NCBI RefSeq assembly: GCF_014697075.1
Contig: NZ_JACJRE010000047.1
Coordinates: 1 to 61,833, forward strand
From: Tolypothrix sp. FACHB-123
GTDB lineage: Bacteria > Cyanobacteriota > Cyanobacteriia > Cyanobacteriales > Nostocaceae
Length of the DNA stretch: 61,833 bases
Direction: 5' to 3'
Below, piece by piece: positions 35,105 to 44,818 of the stretch (positions are counted from its first letter, which is position 1; each line of letters opens with the position of its first letter). A program made the position numbers and the translations under genes. The notes below the pieces were generated by a model. The model saw nothing but the letters and a program-made list of their open reading frames with translations, was not told the DNA's origin and did not search any database.

Positions 35105-35854
35105 TTATCCCAAATAAGCTTTTTTCACTCGCTCATCGGTAATTAATGCGGATGCTGCGCCTGTTAAAGTAATAGAACCAGCTTCTAAAACATATCCTCT
35201 ATCGGCAATTTGGAGAGCTAGATTCGCGTTTTGTTCAACTAATAAAATCGTCACGCCGATAGCGCGGAGATTTTCAATAATTGTAAATATTTCTCGGACG
35301 ATCGCGGGTGCTAAACCTAAGCTAGGTTCGTCTAAAAGCAGGAGTTGGGGTTTACTCATTAAAGCACGAGCGATCGCTAACATTTGTTGTTCACCACCGC
35401 TAAGGGTTCCTGCTAGCTGATGGCGTCTTTGGGCTAAACGGGGAAATAGCTGATATTGATGTTCTAAATCTGCTTTAATTTCTTTTTGATCGTTGCGAAT
35501 ATAAGCGCCTAATAACAAATTATCTAAAACTGTTTGTCTCGCTAATACCCTCCTTCCTTCAGGAGAATGGGCGATACCTAGTTTTACTACTTCGTAAGCA
35601 GGACGGCGCGTGATATTTTTTCCACTATAAAAAATCGCCCCGCTTTTGGGATTAACTATTTTTGAGATAGCGCGGAGTGTGGTAGTTTTACCAGCACCGT
35701 TAGCACCAATTAAAGTGACTACTTCACCTTTTTTAATGGTTAAATTAATCTTTTTTAGGGCTTGAATACCGCCATAATTTACATCTAGGTTTTGAATATC
35801 TAAAATCGTAAAATCTTCTTTAGCAATTAAATCTTGGCGTTCATCGGCGTTCAT
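35105..35854 (-). CDS. livF: Branched-chain amino-acid ABC transporter ATPase LivF
   Basis: 249 residues: Walker A GANGAGKTT, signature LSGGEQQMLAIARALM, Walker B LLLLDEPSLGLAP and LLVEQNANLAL, which is diagnostic of LivF. It forms the ATPase pair with LivG for high-affinity hydrophobic or neutral amino-acid uptake. It is last in a leftward operon and starts 15 bp after the livG stop. Its N-terminus is about ten residues longer than usual, so an internal start is possible. Substrate range is not visible from the ATPase. Confidence 0.92.
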   Translation of the reverse strand: MNADERQDLIAKEDFTILDIQNLDVNYGGIQALKKINLTIKKGEVVTLIGANGAGKTTTLRAISKIVNPKSGAIFYSGKNITRRPAYEVVKLGIAHSPEGRRVLARQTVLDNLLLGAYIRNDQKEIKADLEHQYQLFPRLAQRRHQLAGTLSGGEQQMLAIARALMSKPQLLLLDEPSLGLAPAIVREIFTIIENLRAIGVTILLVEQNANLALQIADRGYVLEAGSITLTGAASALITDERVKKAYLG

Positions 35855-35869
35855 CGGCTGTTTAATTCC

Positions 35870-36652
35870 TCATCCACTTCCCAAATAAGCTACAATTACG
35901 GCTGGATCGTCTCTGACAACAGCGGGTTTACCCAAAGCAATTAATTGTCCAAAATCCAAAACAGCAATGCGATCGCATAATCCCATAACTAAGGGTACAT
36001 GATGCTCAATCAAGATAATTGTTAAGTTAAAGCGTTCCTTAAGACTGCGGATAAAATCGCTAAGTTGCTGCTTTTCGCTGGGGTTCATCCCTGCTGCGGG
36101 TTCATCGAGGAGCAAAATTTGCGGTTCTAAGGCTAAAGCGCGGGCGATTTCTAAGCGACGCTGATCGCCGTAAGCAAAGTTCTTGGCTTTTTCTTGAGTG
36201 CGATCGCTCAATCCCACCATCTCTAATAAATCTAAAGCTTTTTTGCGACTTTTAGATTCTTCACTAGGCGCTGGTGGCAATCCTAGAACTCCTGTAATCA
36301 TACCACTTTTAGTATGTAGATGACCGCCAATAATCACATTTTCTAAAGCTGATAATTCACCGAATAGGCGAATGTTTTGAAACGTGCGGGCAATTCCTAA
36401 AGCTGCAATTTTATGGGGACGTAATTGGGATATATCTTGACCTTGATAAATTAATTGTCCCTCAGAAGGGGGAATCAAAGCGGTAATTAAATTAAATAAT
36501 GTGGTTTTTCCTGCACCATTAGGGCCGATTAATCCAAAAATTTCATGTTTTTGGACTGCGAAAGATACATTATTTACAGCCACTAAACCACCAAAGCGGC
36601 GTGTCAATGATTTGGCTTCTAAGACAATAGAATTTTTCTCGCTTGTTTGCAT
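35870..36652 (-). CDS. livG: Branched-chain amino-acid ABC transporter ATPase LivG
   Basis: 260 residues: Walker A GPNGAGKTT, the LivG-type LFNLITALIPPSEG, GIARTFQNIRLFGELSALENV, signature FAYGDQRRLEIARAL (a typical LivG variation of LSGGQ), Walker B LLLDEPAAGMNP and IEHHVPLVMGLCDRI. Partner of LivF. It is separated from livM by about 155 bp that contain a ctctgcg-type palindrome, so the operon has acquired repeats between genes. ATG start. Confidence 0.92.
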   Translation of the reverse strand: MQTSEKNSIVLEAKSLTRRFGGLVAVNNVSFAVQKHEIFGLIGPNGAGKTTLFNLITALIPPSEGQLIYQGQDISQLRPHKIAALGIARTFQNIRLFGELSALENVIIGGHLHTKSGMITGVLGLPPAPSEESKSRKKALDLLEMVGLSDRTQEKAKNFAYGDQRRLEIARALALEPQILLLDEPAAGMNPSEKQQLSDFIRSLKERFNLTIILIEHHVPLVMGLCDRIAVLDFGQLIALGKPAVVRDDPAVIVAYLGSG

Positions 36653-36716
36653 ATTGTTAGGGGTTAGGTGTAGCTATTACATGATGCTTATAAATTTTAA
36701 TATTTTAATTTCTTAC

Positions 36717-36787
36717 CTCTGTGTCCTCTGCGCCTCTGTGGTTAAATAAATTATTTCTGAACCGCAGAGGACGCAGAGAGCGCAGAG
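36717..36787. repeat. ctctgcg-type inverted repeat between livG and livM
   Basis: Arms ctctgtgtcctctgcgcctctg (from 36717) and cagaggacgcagagagcgcagag (to 36787) surround an AT spacer. Arms of the same family occur at 7711-7750 and 52060-52140. Confidence 0.7.
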
Positions 36788-36807
36788 AAACAACAATATT
36801 AATTGTG

Positions 36808-37734
36808 TTATCTACTTTTAATTTGACGTTTCTTAAAAATATCTGGTGTGACTAATCCTTGAGGAAAAAAGATGGTTCCTATCACAATTAACACCCCAAA
36901 AATAATTAATCTCCCATCTCGTAAAAATTGTGCTAACCACACAGGTAATCCGCCTGTATCAGCTAGACTGCGCAAGATTTCGGGTAAAGCTGTAAATACC
37001 ATTCCGCCCACAACTGAACCTAAAAATGTTCTCGAACCGCCAATTAAAACAAAAGTTAAGTAGATAATACTCGCATCAAATGTACCTTGACGGGCATTCC
37101 AAGTATTGAGAAAATGGGCGCTAATTGCACCAACTACCCCTGCGAGAATAGCCCCTAATGTAAATGCTAAAACTTTGTAGTATGTAGGATTAATTCCCAT
37201 TGCACCGGCGGCTAATTCATCTTCTCGAATTGCGGTAAATGCTCTACCTACGCGAATCCTTTCGAGACGGTAAAATAATACCATTGAAATGATGAGTAAT
37301 GGTAAAGCAATCCATAAATAATCGATTTGGTTTTGGAAGGGTTGAGGAATCCCAAAAATCCCGACAGCACCGCCAGTAATTTCTAAATTAAGGGAAATAA
37401 CCCGCAAAACTTCGACAAAAGCAATAGTTGCGATCGCTAAATAAATTCCCCGCAATCTTAAGGCGGGAATTCCGACGGCGATTCCCAATAATCCAGAAAC
37501 TACACCAGCAATTATCATCTCAATTAACAACAGCCAAATCGAAAATGAATTACTATCAGATTTAAATACTGTTGTTGATAAAATTGCGGCAATATAACCA
37601 CCTAAAGCATAAAATCCGGGGCTAGCTAAAGATAGTTGTCCTGTCATTAATGGTAAGTAAAGGGATAGCCCCAATAAAGCCCCTAATACCATAGAGACTA
37701 TTAGCGAACCGTAAGTAGAAATAAATTCAGTCAT
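36808..37734 (-). CDS. livM: Branched-chain amino-acid ABC permease LivM
   Basis: 308 residues, about eight membrane helices. LivM-type motifs are seen: LSLASPGFYALGGYIAAILST (near 32-52), AIATIAFVEVLRVISLNLEITGGAVG (near 98-123) and the EAA-like loop GRAFTAIREDELAAGAMGIN (near 167-186). ALIGGSRTFLGSVVGG-like and IFFPQGLVTP sequences end the protein. The ATG lies in aatgacaaATGAC, part of a heptamer repeat, with no Shine-Dalgarno. It is the second permease of the transporter; an Uma2 gene is interposed between it and livH. Confidence 0.92.
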   Translation of the reverse strand: MTEFISTYGSLIVSMVLGALLGLSLYLPLMTGQLSLASPGFYALGGYIAAILSTTVFKSDSNSFSIWLLLIEMIIAGVVSGLLGIAVGIPALRLRGIYLAIATIAFVEVLRVISLNLEITGGAVGIFGIPQPFQNQIDYLWIALPLLIISMVLFYRLERIRVGRAFTAIREDELAAGAMGINPTYYKVLAFTLGAILAGVVGAISAHFLNTWNARQGTFDASIIYLTFVLIGGSRTFLGSVVGGMVFTALPEILRSLADTGGLPVWLAQFLRDGRLIIFGVLIVIGTIFFPQGLVTPDIFKKRQIKSR

Positions 37735-37800
37735 TTGTCATTTGTCATTGGGTATTGGGCATTGGTCATTTGTCTTCCTTGTCTCCCCTGACTTCCCTTG
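37735..37800. repeat. Heptamer repeats upstream of livM
   Basis: tttgtcattgggtattgggcattggtcatttgtc units begin at the livM start codon and extend upstream, followed by cttgtc/cttcc repeats. The same tcatttgtcattgggtattgggcattg block starts livH. Confidence 0.7.
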
Positions 37801-37853
37801 TCTAATCATCATTGCGAATGCATTATTATCATAATTCCTAATAAATCTCTGGC

Positions 37854-38456
37854 TTAAGCGGTTAATATTTGCTCTGCTGTTAATGTTAATTCTGGAAAAG
37901 TTGGCGATATGATTCGTTCAGCCCCTCGAAATTGATGGCGTTGATATCTTCCATTACTATCTAATACAAAAACAAATACAGTCGGAACTTTGGGATTACC
38001 TAAATATTCTCTTAACCCTATTGCTAAATAATCGACGATCCAATATTCTTTAATCCCTAAACGTTGATATTCATCTAATTTATCAATGTAGTCATCTTCC
38101 CAATTAGTTGATGTCACTTCTACAGCTAATTGAATCGATTCTTCCAGTGCAGAGTAAGCAGTACGATTTGAGCGCCATATATCCTTATCTATGACACTGA
38201 TATCAGGTTTGCGTCCCTGTTCTACGCCTTCAGCAGTGATTGTTTTAATTACTGCTGTATTTTTGACAACATAATTCAGATTAAGACGTTTAATTTCATC
38301 CTTGAAAGAGTCAGCCATAAAATCAGCGACATCATCATGATTTCTCGTAGAACGCACTTCAACAATTTCTCCATTTACCAATTCATAAAAACCTTCCTCT
38401 GGACACTGTTCAAGAAACTGATCAAAAGTTAATTTCTGTTTAGTAAATGTTGTCAT
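37854..38456 (-). CDS. Uma2-family (DUF820) protein within the liv operon
   Basis: 200 residues, full length. Uma2 signatures: LTFDQFLEQCPEEGFYELVNGEIVE near 9-33, GRKPDISVID (about 80-89), LAVEVTSTNWEDDYIDKLDEYQRLGIKEYWIVDY (about 109-142) and FPELTLTAEQIL at the end. The D…E-V pattern resembles PD-(D/E)XK nucleases, but no activity is established for the family. It starts 7 bp after the livH stop and is therefore probably transcribed with the transporter. Uma2 genes multiply in cyanobacteria and often sit in unrelated operons; a transport role is unlikely. Confidence 0.88.
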   Translation of the reverse strand: MTTFTKQKLTFDQFLEQCPEEGFYELVNGEIVEVRSTRNHDDVADFMADSFKDEIKRLNLNYVVKNTAVIKTITAEGVEQGRKPDISVIDKDIWRSNRTAYSALEESIQLAVEVTSTNWEDDYIDKLDEYQRLGIKEYWIVDYLAIGLREYLGNPKVPTVFVFVLDSNGRYQRHQFRGAERIISPTFPELTLTAEQILTA

Positions 38457-38463
38457 ACAGTCT

Positions 38464-39414
38464 TTAAACCTTCTGAATAAACCTGCGTCCTAGTAAACCT
38501 TGGGGTCTAACTAATAGCATGACAAATAAAATTGCAAATGCTACGGCGTCTTTGTAACCGGAATATTCGCCGGGGACGAAGGCTTCGACTAAGCCAATGA
38601 GTAAACCGCCTAATACCGCACCGGGAATACTCCCTAAACCGCCTAAGACGATGACTGCTAACCCTCTTAAACCAAAGGCGATACCAAAATAAGGCCCGGC
38701 TATACTGACGCTGGAAGCGACTAAAGTACCGGCTAATCCGGCTAAGAAACTGCTGATGAAAAATGTCAGGACGATAAAGCCATCGGTGTTAATTCCTAAT
38801 AAACTGGCGGTGGTTGCGTCTTCTGCGATCGCTTGCATGGCTTTACCATATTTAGTACCGTTAATAAAATAGGTAAGAATTGCCACAAATACCACAGAAA
38901 CCGCAAAAATCACGATTTGCACGCTGCGTATAGGAATTGGGCTTTCAGCGCTGCCAAAGTTTATTGAGGGTGGTAAATTCCCGTAAGCATTGGAAGGAAA
39001 GGTATAACTTTCTGCACCGACTAGATATTGGATGAGGTTAACGATAACTACCGCTACACCCAAGCTAGAAACTACTGTTAATAAAGGATCAGATCCTTTA
39101 CGACGTAGGGGTTGAAAAGCGATGCGTTCCATTGCTATCCCTACCAATCCCGCCAAGCAACTACCTAAAAATAAGGCGATCGCAAATGGTAATTTGATCG
39201 GTAGAGTGGCATTAGCTAGCAAACCATTGAAGCCAAAACTACCACCCATAAGTGCATAAGTAAAATATGCACCTAGGGTAAATACTGCCCCATGCGCTAA
39301 ATTAATAATGCCTAAAATGGAATAAACCAGAGTGTATCCCAAGGCAAAAATTGCATAAACGCTACCAATAGATAGCCCGTTTAAAAATTGTTGCAAAAAT
39401 AAAGTAAATGTCAT
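38464..39414 (-). CDS. livH: Branched-chain amino-acid ABC permease LivH
   Basis: 316 residues with about eight membrane helices. LivH motifs: LQQFLNGLSIGSVYAIFALGYTLVYSILGIINLAHG (8-43), PLRRKGSDPLLTVVSSLG, GKAMQAIAEDATTASLLGIN (EAA loop) and GLRGLAVIVLGGLGSIPGAVLGGLLIGL. Paired with LivM. The ATG is again within a heptamer tract (aatgacaaATGAC) shared with livM. It lies about 108 bp after the binding-protein gene. Confidence 0.93.
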   Translation of the reverse strand: MTFTLFLQQFLNGLSIGSVYAIFALGYTLVYSILGIINLAHGAVFTLGAYFTYALMGGSFGFNGLLANATLPIKLPFAIALFLGSCLAGLVGIAMERIAFQPLRRKGSDPLLTVVSSLGVAVVIVNLIQYLVGAESYTFPSNAYGNLPPSINFGSAESPIPIRSVQIVIFAVSVVFVAILTYFINGTKYGKAMQAIAEDATTASLLGINTDGFIVLTFFISSFLAGLAGTLVASSVSIAGPYFGIAFGLRGLAVIVLGGLGSIPGAVLGGLLIGLVEAFVPGEYSGYKDAVAFAILFVMLLVRPQGLLGRRFIQKV

Positions 39415-39476
39415 TTGTCATTGGGTATTGGGCATTGGGCATGGGGCATTGGGCATTGGGCATTGGGCATTGAGTA
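39415..39476. repeat. Heptamer array ttgggca upstream of livH
   Basis: About seven ttgggca/ttgggta units from the livH start codon upstream to 39476. Same family as the tgcccaa array at 44957-45026 on the other strand. Confidence 0.8.
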
Positions 39477-39522
39477 TTTATTTAATTACCGCCTGCTTCC
39501 TCTGCTTTTTCCCTACACTACG

Positions 39523-40767
39523 TCATTTTAAAAATGTAAATTTACCTTGGCTACCATCTTGTTCCATTTTGATTTGCGCTACGTAAAAATCTTTTTGGAT
39601 AACTTCACCAACGGGGGTAAAAGCAATTTCGCCTAAGGGTGTATTATATTTTCCTGCTAGTATCTGTTTATTTAATTCATTACGCAATTGTGGTAGAGCT
39701 AAGGTATTAACTTTAGTTTTTTTATCTAAAGCTTGGAGTGCTTCGACATAAACTTGAACTGCTGTAAAAGCTTGGGCTGTAAATTGTGGTGGTTCTTTTT
39801 TGAATTGTTCGCTATAGGTTTTACGAAATGTCGAATTAATCTCACCAGGATGTTCTGGGCTGTAAGCTTGGGCAATTAATACGCCATCACATAATGCTTT
39901 ACATACTGGGAAAATATTGGAAGTATTCAGCCCATTACCGCCAACAATTAAGCCTTTATAACCTAGTTCTCGCAACTGTCTCACTAAGTTACCACCATCA
40001 GCAGCTAAACCAGAAATAATCACTAAATCTGCTTTCAGGTTAATTGCATTGGTGGCTTGGGTTTGAAAATCTGTATCGCTAGTTTGGAACTTTTGAACTG
40101 TGACTAATTCCAAACCCTGATCCTTCACAGTTTTCTGGAAAATATCCGTTTCTGATTTACTATAAGAATCATTTTGGGCAAAGAAAACCGCAACTCTTTT
40201 AATGTTAGGATTGAGCTTGAGTGCGGCTTTGACAGAATTAGGCGCAACTACAGAACTAGGTGCAGAAATTCGCGCTATATAATCACCAATTTCGGGAATT
40301 TTATCGGCAGTGTTAGATGCTGCTAACACGGGTACTTTAGCACGATCAGCTACAGGGTCAGCACTAAAAGCTTGTTGTGACAGAGTCGGCCCCACAATAC
40401 CGACAACTTTATCTTTATTTATTAAGGTTTGAAAGGCGTTAATTGCACCATTTTCATCACCGCTAGTGTCTTGAAACACTAGTTTAATTGGCGTACCATT
40501 AATACCGCCTTTATCATTGAAATACTTCTCGGCAATTTTCGCTCCAGCTACTTGTTCTTGTCCTAGTAATGCTACGTTACTAGTTTGTGCAAAAGCAATA
40601 CCAATGGGAATTACACCTGATGTATTTGTAGTTGATTGATTGTTAGTTGTAGTTTGACTTGATGTAGAAGTTTCTCCATTGTTACCACTATTAGCCCCAT
40701 TACAAGCTGTAAACAGTAGACTTAAGGTAAGGCAAAATGTAGTTGTCAGCGCACCAGAGTTTTTCAT
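39523..40767 (-). CDS. Periplasmic amino-acid-binding lipoprotein of the Liv/Nat transporter
   Basis: 414 residues. A lipoprotein signal (LLFTAC, Cys near 22) is followed by a Ser/Thr/Asn-rich linker (to about 50) and a type I periplasmic binding fold: IPIGIAFAQTSNVALLGQEQVAGAKIAEKYFNDKGGINGTPIKLVFQD, GIVGPTLSQQAFSADPVADRAKVPVLAAS and RVAVFFAQNDSYSK. It is the capture component for the LivHMGF genes downstream. In Anabaena the related NatB protein binds neutral amino acids; whether this is NatB or another paralogue cannot be told here. ATG start; first gene of the operon. Confidence 0.92.
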   Translation of the reverse strand: MKNSGALTTTFCLTLSLLFTACNGANSGNNGETSTSSQTTTNNQSTTNTSGVIPIGIAFAQTSNVALLGQEQVAGAKIAEKYFNDKGGINGTPIKLVFQDTSGDENGAINAFQTLINKDKVVGIVGPTLSQQAFSADPVADRAKVPVLAASNTADKIPEIGDYIARISAPSSVVAPNSVKAALKLNPNIKRVAVFFAQNDSYSKSETDIFQKTVKDQGLELVTVQKFQTSDTDFQTQATNAINLKADLVIISGLAADGGNLVRQLRELGYKGLIVGGNGLNTSNIFPVCKALCDGVLIAQAYSPEHPGEINSTFRKTYSEQFKKEPPQFTAQAFTAVQVYVEALQALDKKTKVNTLALPQLRNELNKQILAGKYNTPLGEIAFTPVGEVIQKDFYVAQIKMEQDGSQGKFTFLK

Positions 40768-40914
40768 GGATCGGCAATAAGCTATTTTGGGAATCCTCTT
40801 TATTTGACCACATAAGGATCAAGATTCCAAGTAGTTATATGCTCTTAAATTTTAATTAATAAAATGGGGATATTTCCTCATAATCACTGGGGGAATTTGC
40901 TGTGCTGGTTAAAA

Positions 40915-41898
40915 CTATTTTTCGTCTACCATACTCATGGGTTTTTGCCGTTCTGCATAATCCTCATAAAAACCTGCTACTTCTGCTAGGGTATAAAGCG
41001 GCCTTTGTTTTACTTCTTCATAAATCCGCCCAATATATTCACCCAAAATTCCAATACTAAATAGTTGTACGCCGCCAATAAAGAAAATAGCCATCAGAAT
41101 AATAGCCATTCCAGTTAAGGAAGAATGGGGCTGAACAAGTCGCCAGTATAACACCATTACACACATGAATAGAGAAAGTACGGCGGCGAAAAATCCCATA
41201 TAAGTGGAAAGTTGTAGAGGAACTTTAGAAAAGGAAACTAATCCATTAATTGCCAATGCTAAAGATTTCCGAAATGTATATTTAACTTCACCGGCAAACC
41301 GTGGATCGCGTTCAAATTTAATCGCTATTTGATTAAACCCAACCCAAGCACGCAATCCGCGAATGTAACGATTGCGTTCTGGCATAGCATTGAGTACGTC
41401 TACAACTTGACGATCTAATAAACAAAAATCCCCTGTATCTGTGGGGATATCAACATCTGCCAGATTCTTGAGAATGCGGTAAAAAGCATAGGCGGTGAAA
41501 CGTTTAAACCACCCTTCTTGACGGCGTTGGATGCGTTGGGCGTAGACAATTTTATATCCTTGTCGCCATTTTTCTACCATATCGGGAATTAATTCGGGCG
41601 GATCTTGTAAATCGGCATCTAAAATCACAACTACTTTGCCGCGAACAAAATTTAGCCCAGCCGTCACAGCAATTTGATGTCCAAAATTTCGCGCCAAACT
41701 TAAGTAAACCACGCGCGAATCTTGTTGATGTAATTCCCGCATCATTTGTAAAGAGCGATCGCGGCTACCATCATTCACTAAACATAACTCTACCTCACCA
41801 TCCATTCGATTCATCACTTGGGAAATGCGGCGATACATTTCTTGGATGGTTTCTTCTTCGTTATAAATCGGGACGATAAAAGAATACTTGGGTAGCAT
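40915..41898 (-). CDS. Family 2 glycosyltransferase, polyprenyl-phosphate type
   Basis: 327 residues. The GT2 catalytic domain begins [42 protein letters not shown] (DxD-like metal site, about 89-103), and [15 protein letters not shown] follow. Two C-terminal membrane helices (about 232-255 and 265-290) precede [17 protein letters not shown], a mark of DPM1/GtrB/ArnC-like enzymes that make polyprenyl-phosphate sugars. It starts 7 bp after the TVP38 gene stop, so the two are co-transcribed. ATG start. Confidence 0.92.
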   Translation of the reverse strand: MLPKYSFIVPIYNEEETIQEMYRRISQVMNRMDGEVELCLVNDGSRDRSLQMMRELHQQDSRVVYLSLARNFGHQIAVTAGLNFVRGKVVVILDADLQDPPELIPDMVEKWRQGYKIVYAQRIQRRQEGWFKRFTAYAFYRILKNLADVDIPTDTGDFCLLDRQVVDVLNAMPERNRYIRGLRAWVGFNQIAIKFERDPRFAGEVKYTFRKSLALAINGLVSFSKVPLQLSTYMGFFAAVLSLFMCVMVLYWRLVQPHSSLTGMAIILMAIFFIGGVQLFSIGILGEYIGRIYEEVKQRPLYTLAEVAGFYEDYAERQKPMSMVDEK

Positions 41899-41905
41899 GA
41901 TTAAC

Positions 41906-42568
41906 TTAACGTTTGCGATGAAAGGGAAAACGGCGACGACGACGATACCAAGTAGATCCAGCCACTAGCATTCCTAATAAGGCCAAAGCGCCCACAAGTG
42001 GCATAACTTCGCCGGTACGGATTGCTTTTAAGCCAGAACTACCCAATAAAACAAATGGTAATACTGACGGTACAGTCCCTAAAACTGTGCCGATGAGGTA
42101 ATCTTTAAAGCTGACTGATGATAGCCCAGCCGCGAAATTAACCAAACCGTAGGGCATTATCGGTAATAAACGAATGGCAAACATATAATAGACTCCACCT
42201 TGCTTAATTTCAGCGTCAATCGCTTGCCAACGCCCTGCTAGCCTTTTAGCTACTGCATCATGTCCAATTGTCCGGGCAAAGATAAAAGCCGCGATCGCGG
42301 CGACAATTGCCCCTACACTTGTCCAACATGTCCCCAGCCAAGGGCCGAAAATCGCACCCCCCGTTAAATTCAGGGCGGTGGAAGGTAATACTAAAATGGT
42401 GGCGATAACATAGATGACTACATAAGTTACAGGTGCCCAAATACCAGAGTTTTTCAACCAGGATTTAATTACATCAGGACTAATTCCCCCTAAACAATAG
42501 GCTGTTAGGGCAGTTGCTACCACACAAATAATAAATAATAAAATAAAACTAGTTTTAAAATTGAACAT
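41906..42568 (-). CDS. TVP38/TMEM64 (DedA-like) membrane protein
   Basis: 220 residues with six hydrophobic segments. The SNARE-associated/VTT signature is present: [25 protein letters not shown] near 55-80 and [37 protein letters not shown] near 130-170. VTT/DedA-like proteins are linked to phospholipid scrambling and undecaprenyl-phosphate recycling. That fits the adjacent polyprenyl-type glycosyltransferase gene 7 bp downstream. The C-terminus is very basic ([12 protein letters not shown]). ATG start. Confidence 0.9.
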   Translation of the reverse strand: MFNFKTSFILLFIICVVATALTAYCLGGISPDVIKSWLKNSGIWAPVTYVVIYVIATILVLPSTALNLTGGAIFGPWLGTCWTSVGAIVAAIAAFIFARTIGHDAVAKRLAGRWQAIDAEIKQGGVYYMFAIRLLPIMPYGLVNFAAGLSSVSFKDYLIGTVLGTVPSVLPFVLLGSSGLKAIRTGEVMPLVGALALLGMLVAGSTWYRRRRRFPFHRKR

Positions 42569-42630
42569 TAATCAAATTAATCCTAATAATTTATCCTACA
42601 TAGTTCAGCTATGTTTTAGTCTTGGGGCTT

Positions 42631-43818
42631 TTAGTTCCCCAATTCCTTACTAAAGCGTTCCATAAAACGGCGATCTAGCCAATCTTTCCAATACCACAAT
42701 AATTTATTTGGTGGTAAAGTAAATGCCCCTCTTGTAGCGATCGCGCTTCCATCTCCTGTACCAATTAAACTTAGATATTTTTTCTGCGGTACATAGGCTT
42801 TGAGAGGTTGACCTAATAAATATCGTCGTAAATTCTGATACAAAGGCTTACCTTGTCTAACAGCAAATACCCCAGCTTTAGGACGGGGATGATTGATCAT
42901 TGTGGCAATATCACCAGCAGCGAAGACATCAGGGTGAGAGAGGGATTGTAAGGTATCTGCTACTAAAATAAAGCCTCGCTCATCAGTTCTTAGTCCTGTA
43001 GATTTTAACCAATCCGGTGCAGCAGCTTGAGTCACCCAAAAAATTTTGTCACAATCTACAGTTAATCCCGATTCACATTTAACTTGCAATCCCTGTTGAT
43101 TTCCTGTCTCAGCAAGGGGTATGACTTGAGTAACATTTTCGCCTAAATGGAGTTTTATACCCCTTTGGGTGAGAATTTGCTCAACTAGACGCTGTACTGA
43201 ATGATGATGCTTGGACATTAATTGGCGATCACGCTGGAATAAATGAACCTCTAGCATCGCTGACGGTGATAAAATTCGCTGTAACTGTGCTTCCATCGAC
43301 AGCGCCAATTCTACACCACCTGCACCACCGCCTGCGATCGCAATGCTTAGCGGTTTTTGCGGATTTTTCTCCACATTTCTCAGTAATTGATACCAGTGTT
43401 TTAGCAGTCCGGACACTGGTTTAGCTGGAACCACATATTCTGCTGCATCTGATACAGATATTTTTGCGGGAGTACTGCCAATATCAACAGACAGTACATC
43501 AAAATCTACAGCAGGACGATTAGCACAAATTACTTTTTTATTTTGCAAATCTAGATTAATCACTCGATCAACATAGAACTGTGCATGGGCAAATTGGCTT
43601 AATAATCGTAAATCAATATGACATTCATTATGACTGTAAAAACCAGCAATATGTCCTGGAAGCATCCCCGAATAAGGAGTATCTGAATTTGTGCTAATCA
43701 AAGTTACACACACCCTAGGTAAAGGATTCATCCCTAACATTCTCAGCACAATTGCATGGCTGTGACCCCCACCAATTAGTACTAAATTTTTACAGATTGG
43801 TTTTTTCTCTGGCTGCAT
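42631..43818 (-). CDS. SelD-associated NDH-2-like flavoprotein (Nterm_to_SelD type), stand-alone
   Basis: 395 residues. FAD-binding LVLIGGGHSHAIVLRML (about 13-29; the GGGHSH variant typifies this group), YSGMLPGHIAGFY (about 49-61), NAD(P)-binding IAIAGGGAGGVELAL (about 157-171) and the C-terminal FAAGDIATM and AGVFAVRQGKPLY. The family is fused N-terminally to selenophosphate synthetase (SelD) in many bacteria. Here the protein stops after MERFSKELGN and no SelD follows. The reaction is unknown; an NAD(P)H-quinone or selenium-reducing step is a guess. A ttgggg/ccccaa hairpin straddles the stop (42622-42642). The TVP38 gene is 62 bp downstream. Confidence 0.85.
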   Translation of the reverse strand: MQPEKKPICKNLVLIGGGHSHAIVLRMLGMNPLPRVCVTLISTNSDTPYSGMLPGHIAGFYSHNECHIDLRLLSQFAHAQFYVDRVINLDLQNKKVICANRPAVDFDVLSVDIGSTPAKISVSDAAEYVVPAKPVSGLLKHWYQLLRNVEKNPQKPLSIAIAGGGAGGVELALSMEAQLQRILSPSAMLEVHLFQRDRQLMSKHHHSVQRLVEQILTQRGIKLHLGENVTQVIPLAETGNQQGLQVKCESGLTVDCDKIFWVTQAAAPDWLKSTGLRTDERGFILVADTLQSLSHPDVFAAGDIATMINHPRPKAGVFAVRQGKPLYQNLRRYLLGQPLKAYVPQKKYLSLIGTGDGSAIATRGAFTLPPNKLLWYWKDWLDRRFMERFSKELGN

Positions 43819-44041
43819 ATGGCTAGTTTAGGCTAAGCTGTTACATTATCTATTGTCAGCAGATAAGTCACTTACTAAAAATTTTTGTTGATCGGATTTA
43901 TTTCTCTGGCTAATATATATTACTGATTATTGCTAAATTAGAGTTATCAAGATTACTTACATTTCCTAGTGATATACTTACATAGCGGGTAAATTAATTT
44001 TTTAGTAGAGAATATCTAAATTATTAAAAGTAGCTTGGGGT

Positions 44042-44818
44042 ATGTTCAAAGTAATTATAAGTGCTTACAATATGGCAAAAACTTGGAATCCTAGGAATAT
44101 ATTAATTTTAGAAAAAATCTATCAAGCCCTATTTCCTAACCAGAACCAAGTAGAACTTATTCCCCAATATTCTTATACGCAAAGTTTGCATCAAGCAATC
44201 GAACAGTTGGAACGTCAAAACAGAGAAATTAATCTAACTGTTTTTGAAGATCTAGCCACAATAGCGCAAGCAGATCCAAAATTACAGCGAAAAATTATGA
44301 CAGCGCTGACAAATTTTATCCGCAATAATGCTGTGGAAGAAACTCAAATACAAGTCCAGGATAACCAATTATCAACAATTCGTGCTGATATCCAAGCAGC
44401 TTTATCAGTACTAGCTCACAGAAATGCGCAACAAGATAAAGAAAGCGAACCACTAGATTTAAGCCACATAGATATTAGAGGCGCTAACCTCTGTGGGGCA
44501 AATTTAGAGATGACAAACCTGTATCAAACTAATCTTTCAGGAGCAGACTTGTGTAGTGCTAATCTGCATGGAGCAATCCTCACTGCGGCAAATCTTTCCG
44601 GAGCAAACCTTTCTGGTGCTAACCTCAAAGAAGCAATTTTAAGTGCAGCTAATCTTAGAGGAGCAAACCTTTCAGGAGCCAACTTAAATCGAGCTAATTT
44701 ATATTTAGCAAAACTTGATGGAGCTATTCTCAAGGATGCCACACTCAATGGAGCCAACCTGAGGGAGGCACAATTTTCTGATGTAGATATACTCATTAAG
44801 CCGATAGGTGACGGTTGA
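44042..44818 (+). CDS. Pentapeptide-repeat protein without membrane anchor
   Basis: 258 residues. The N-terminal half is helical and includes [27 protein letters not shown] (about 78-104) and [29 protein letters not shown] (about 116-144). Both correspond to segments in the two larger paralogues downstream. From about 145 to 250 there are roughly 20 A(D/N)LXX repeats ([14 protein letters not shown]), which form a right-handed quadrilateral beta-helix. There are no membrane helices, unlike its neighbours. Possible regulatory or scaffold protein. ATG at 44042; an ATG 30 bp later is an alternative. Confidence 0.85.
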   Translation: MFKVIISAYNMAKTWNPRNILILEKIYQALFPNQNQVELIPQYSYTQSLHQAIEQLERQNREINLTVFEDLATIAQADPKLQRKIMTALTNFIRNNAVEETQIQVQDNQLSTIRADIQAALSVLAHRNAQQDKESEPLDLSHIDIRGANLCGANLEMTNLYQTNLSGADLCSANLHGAILTAANLSGANLSGANLKEAILSAANLRGANLSGANLNRANLYLAKLDGAILKDATLNGANLREAQFSDVDILIKPIGDG

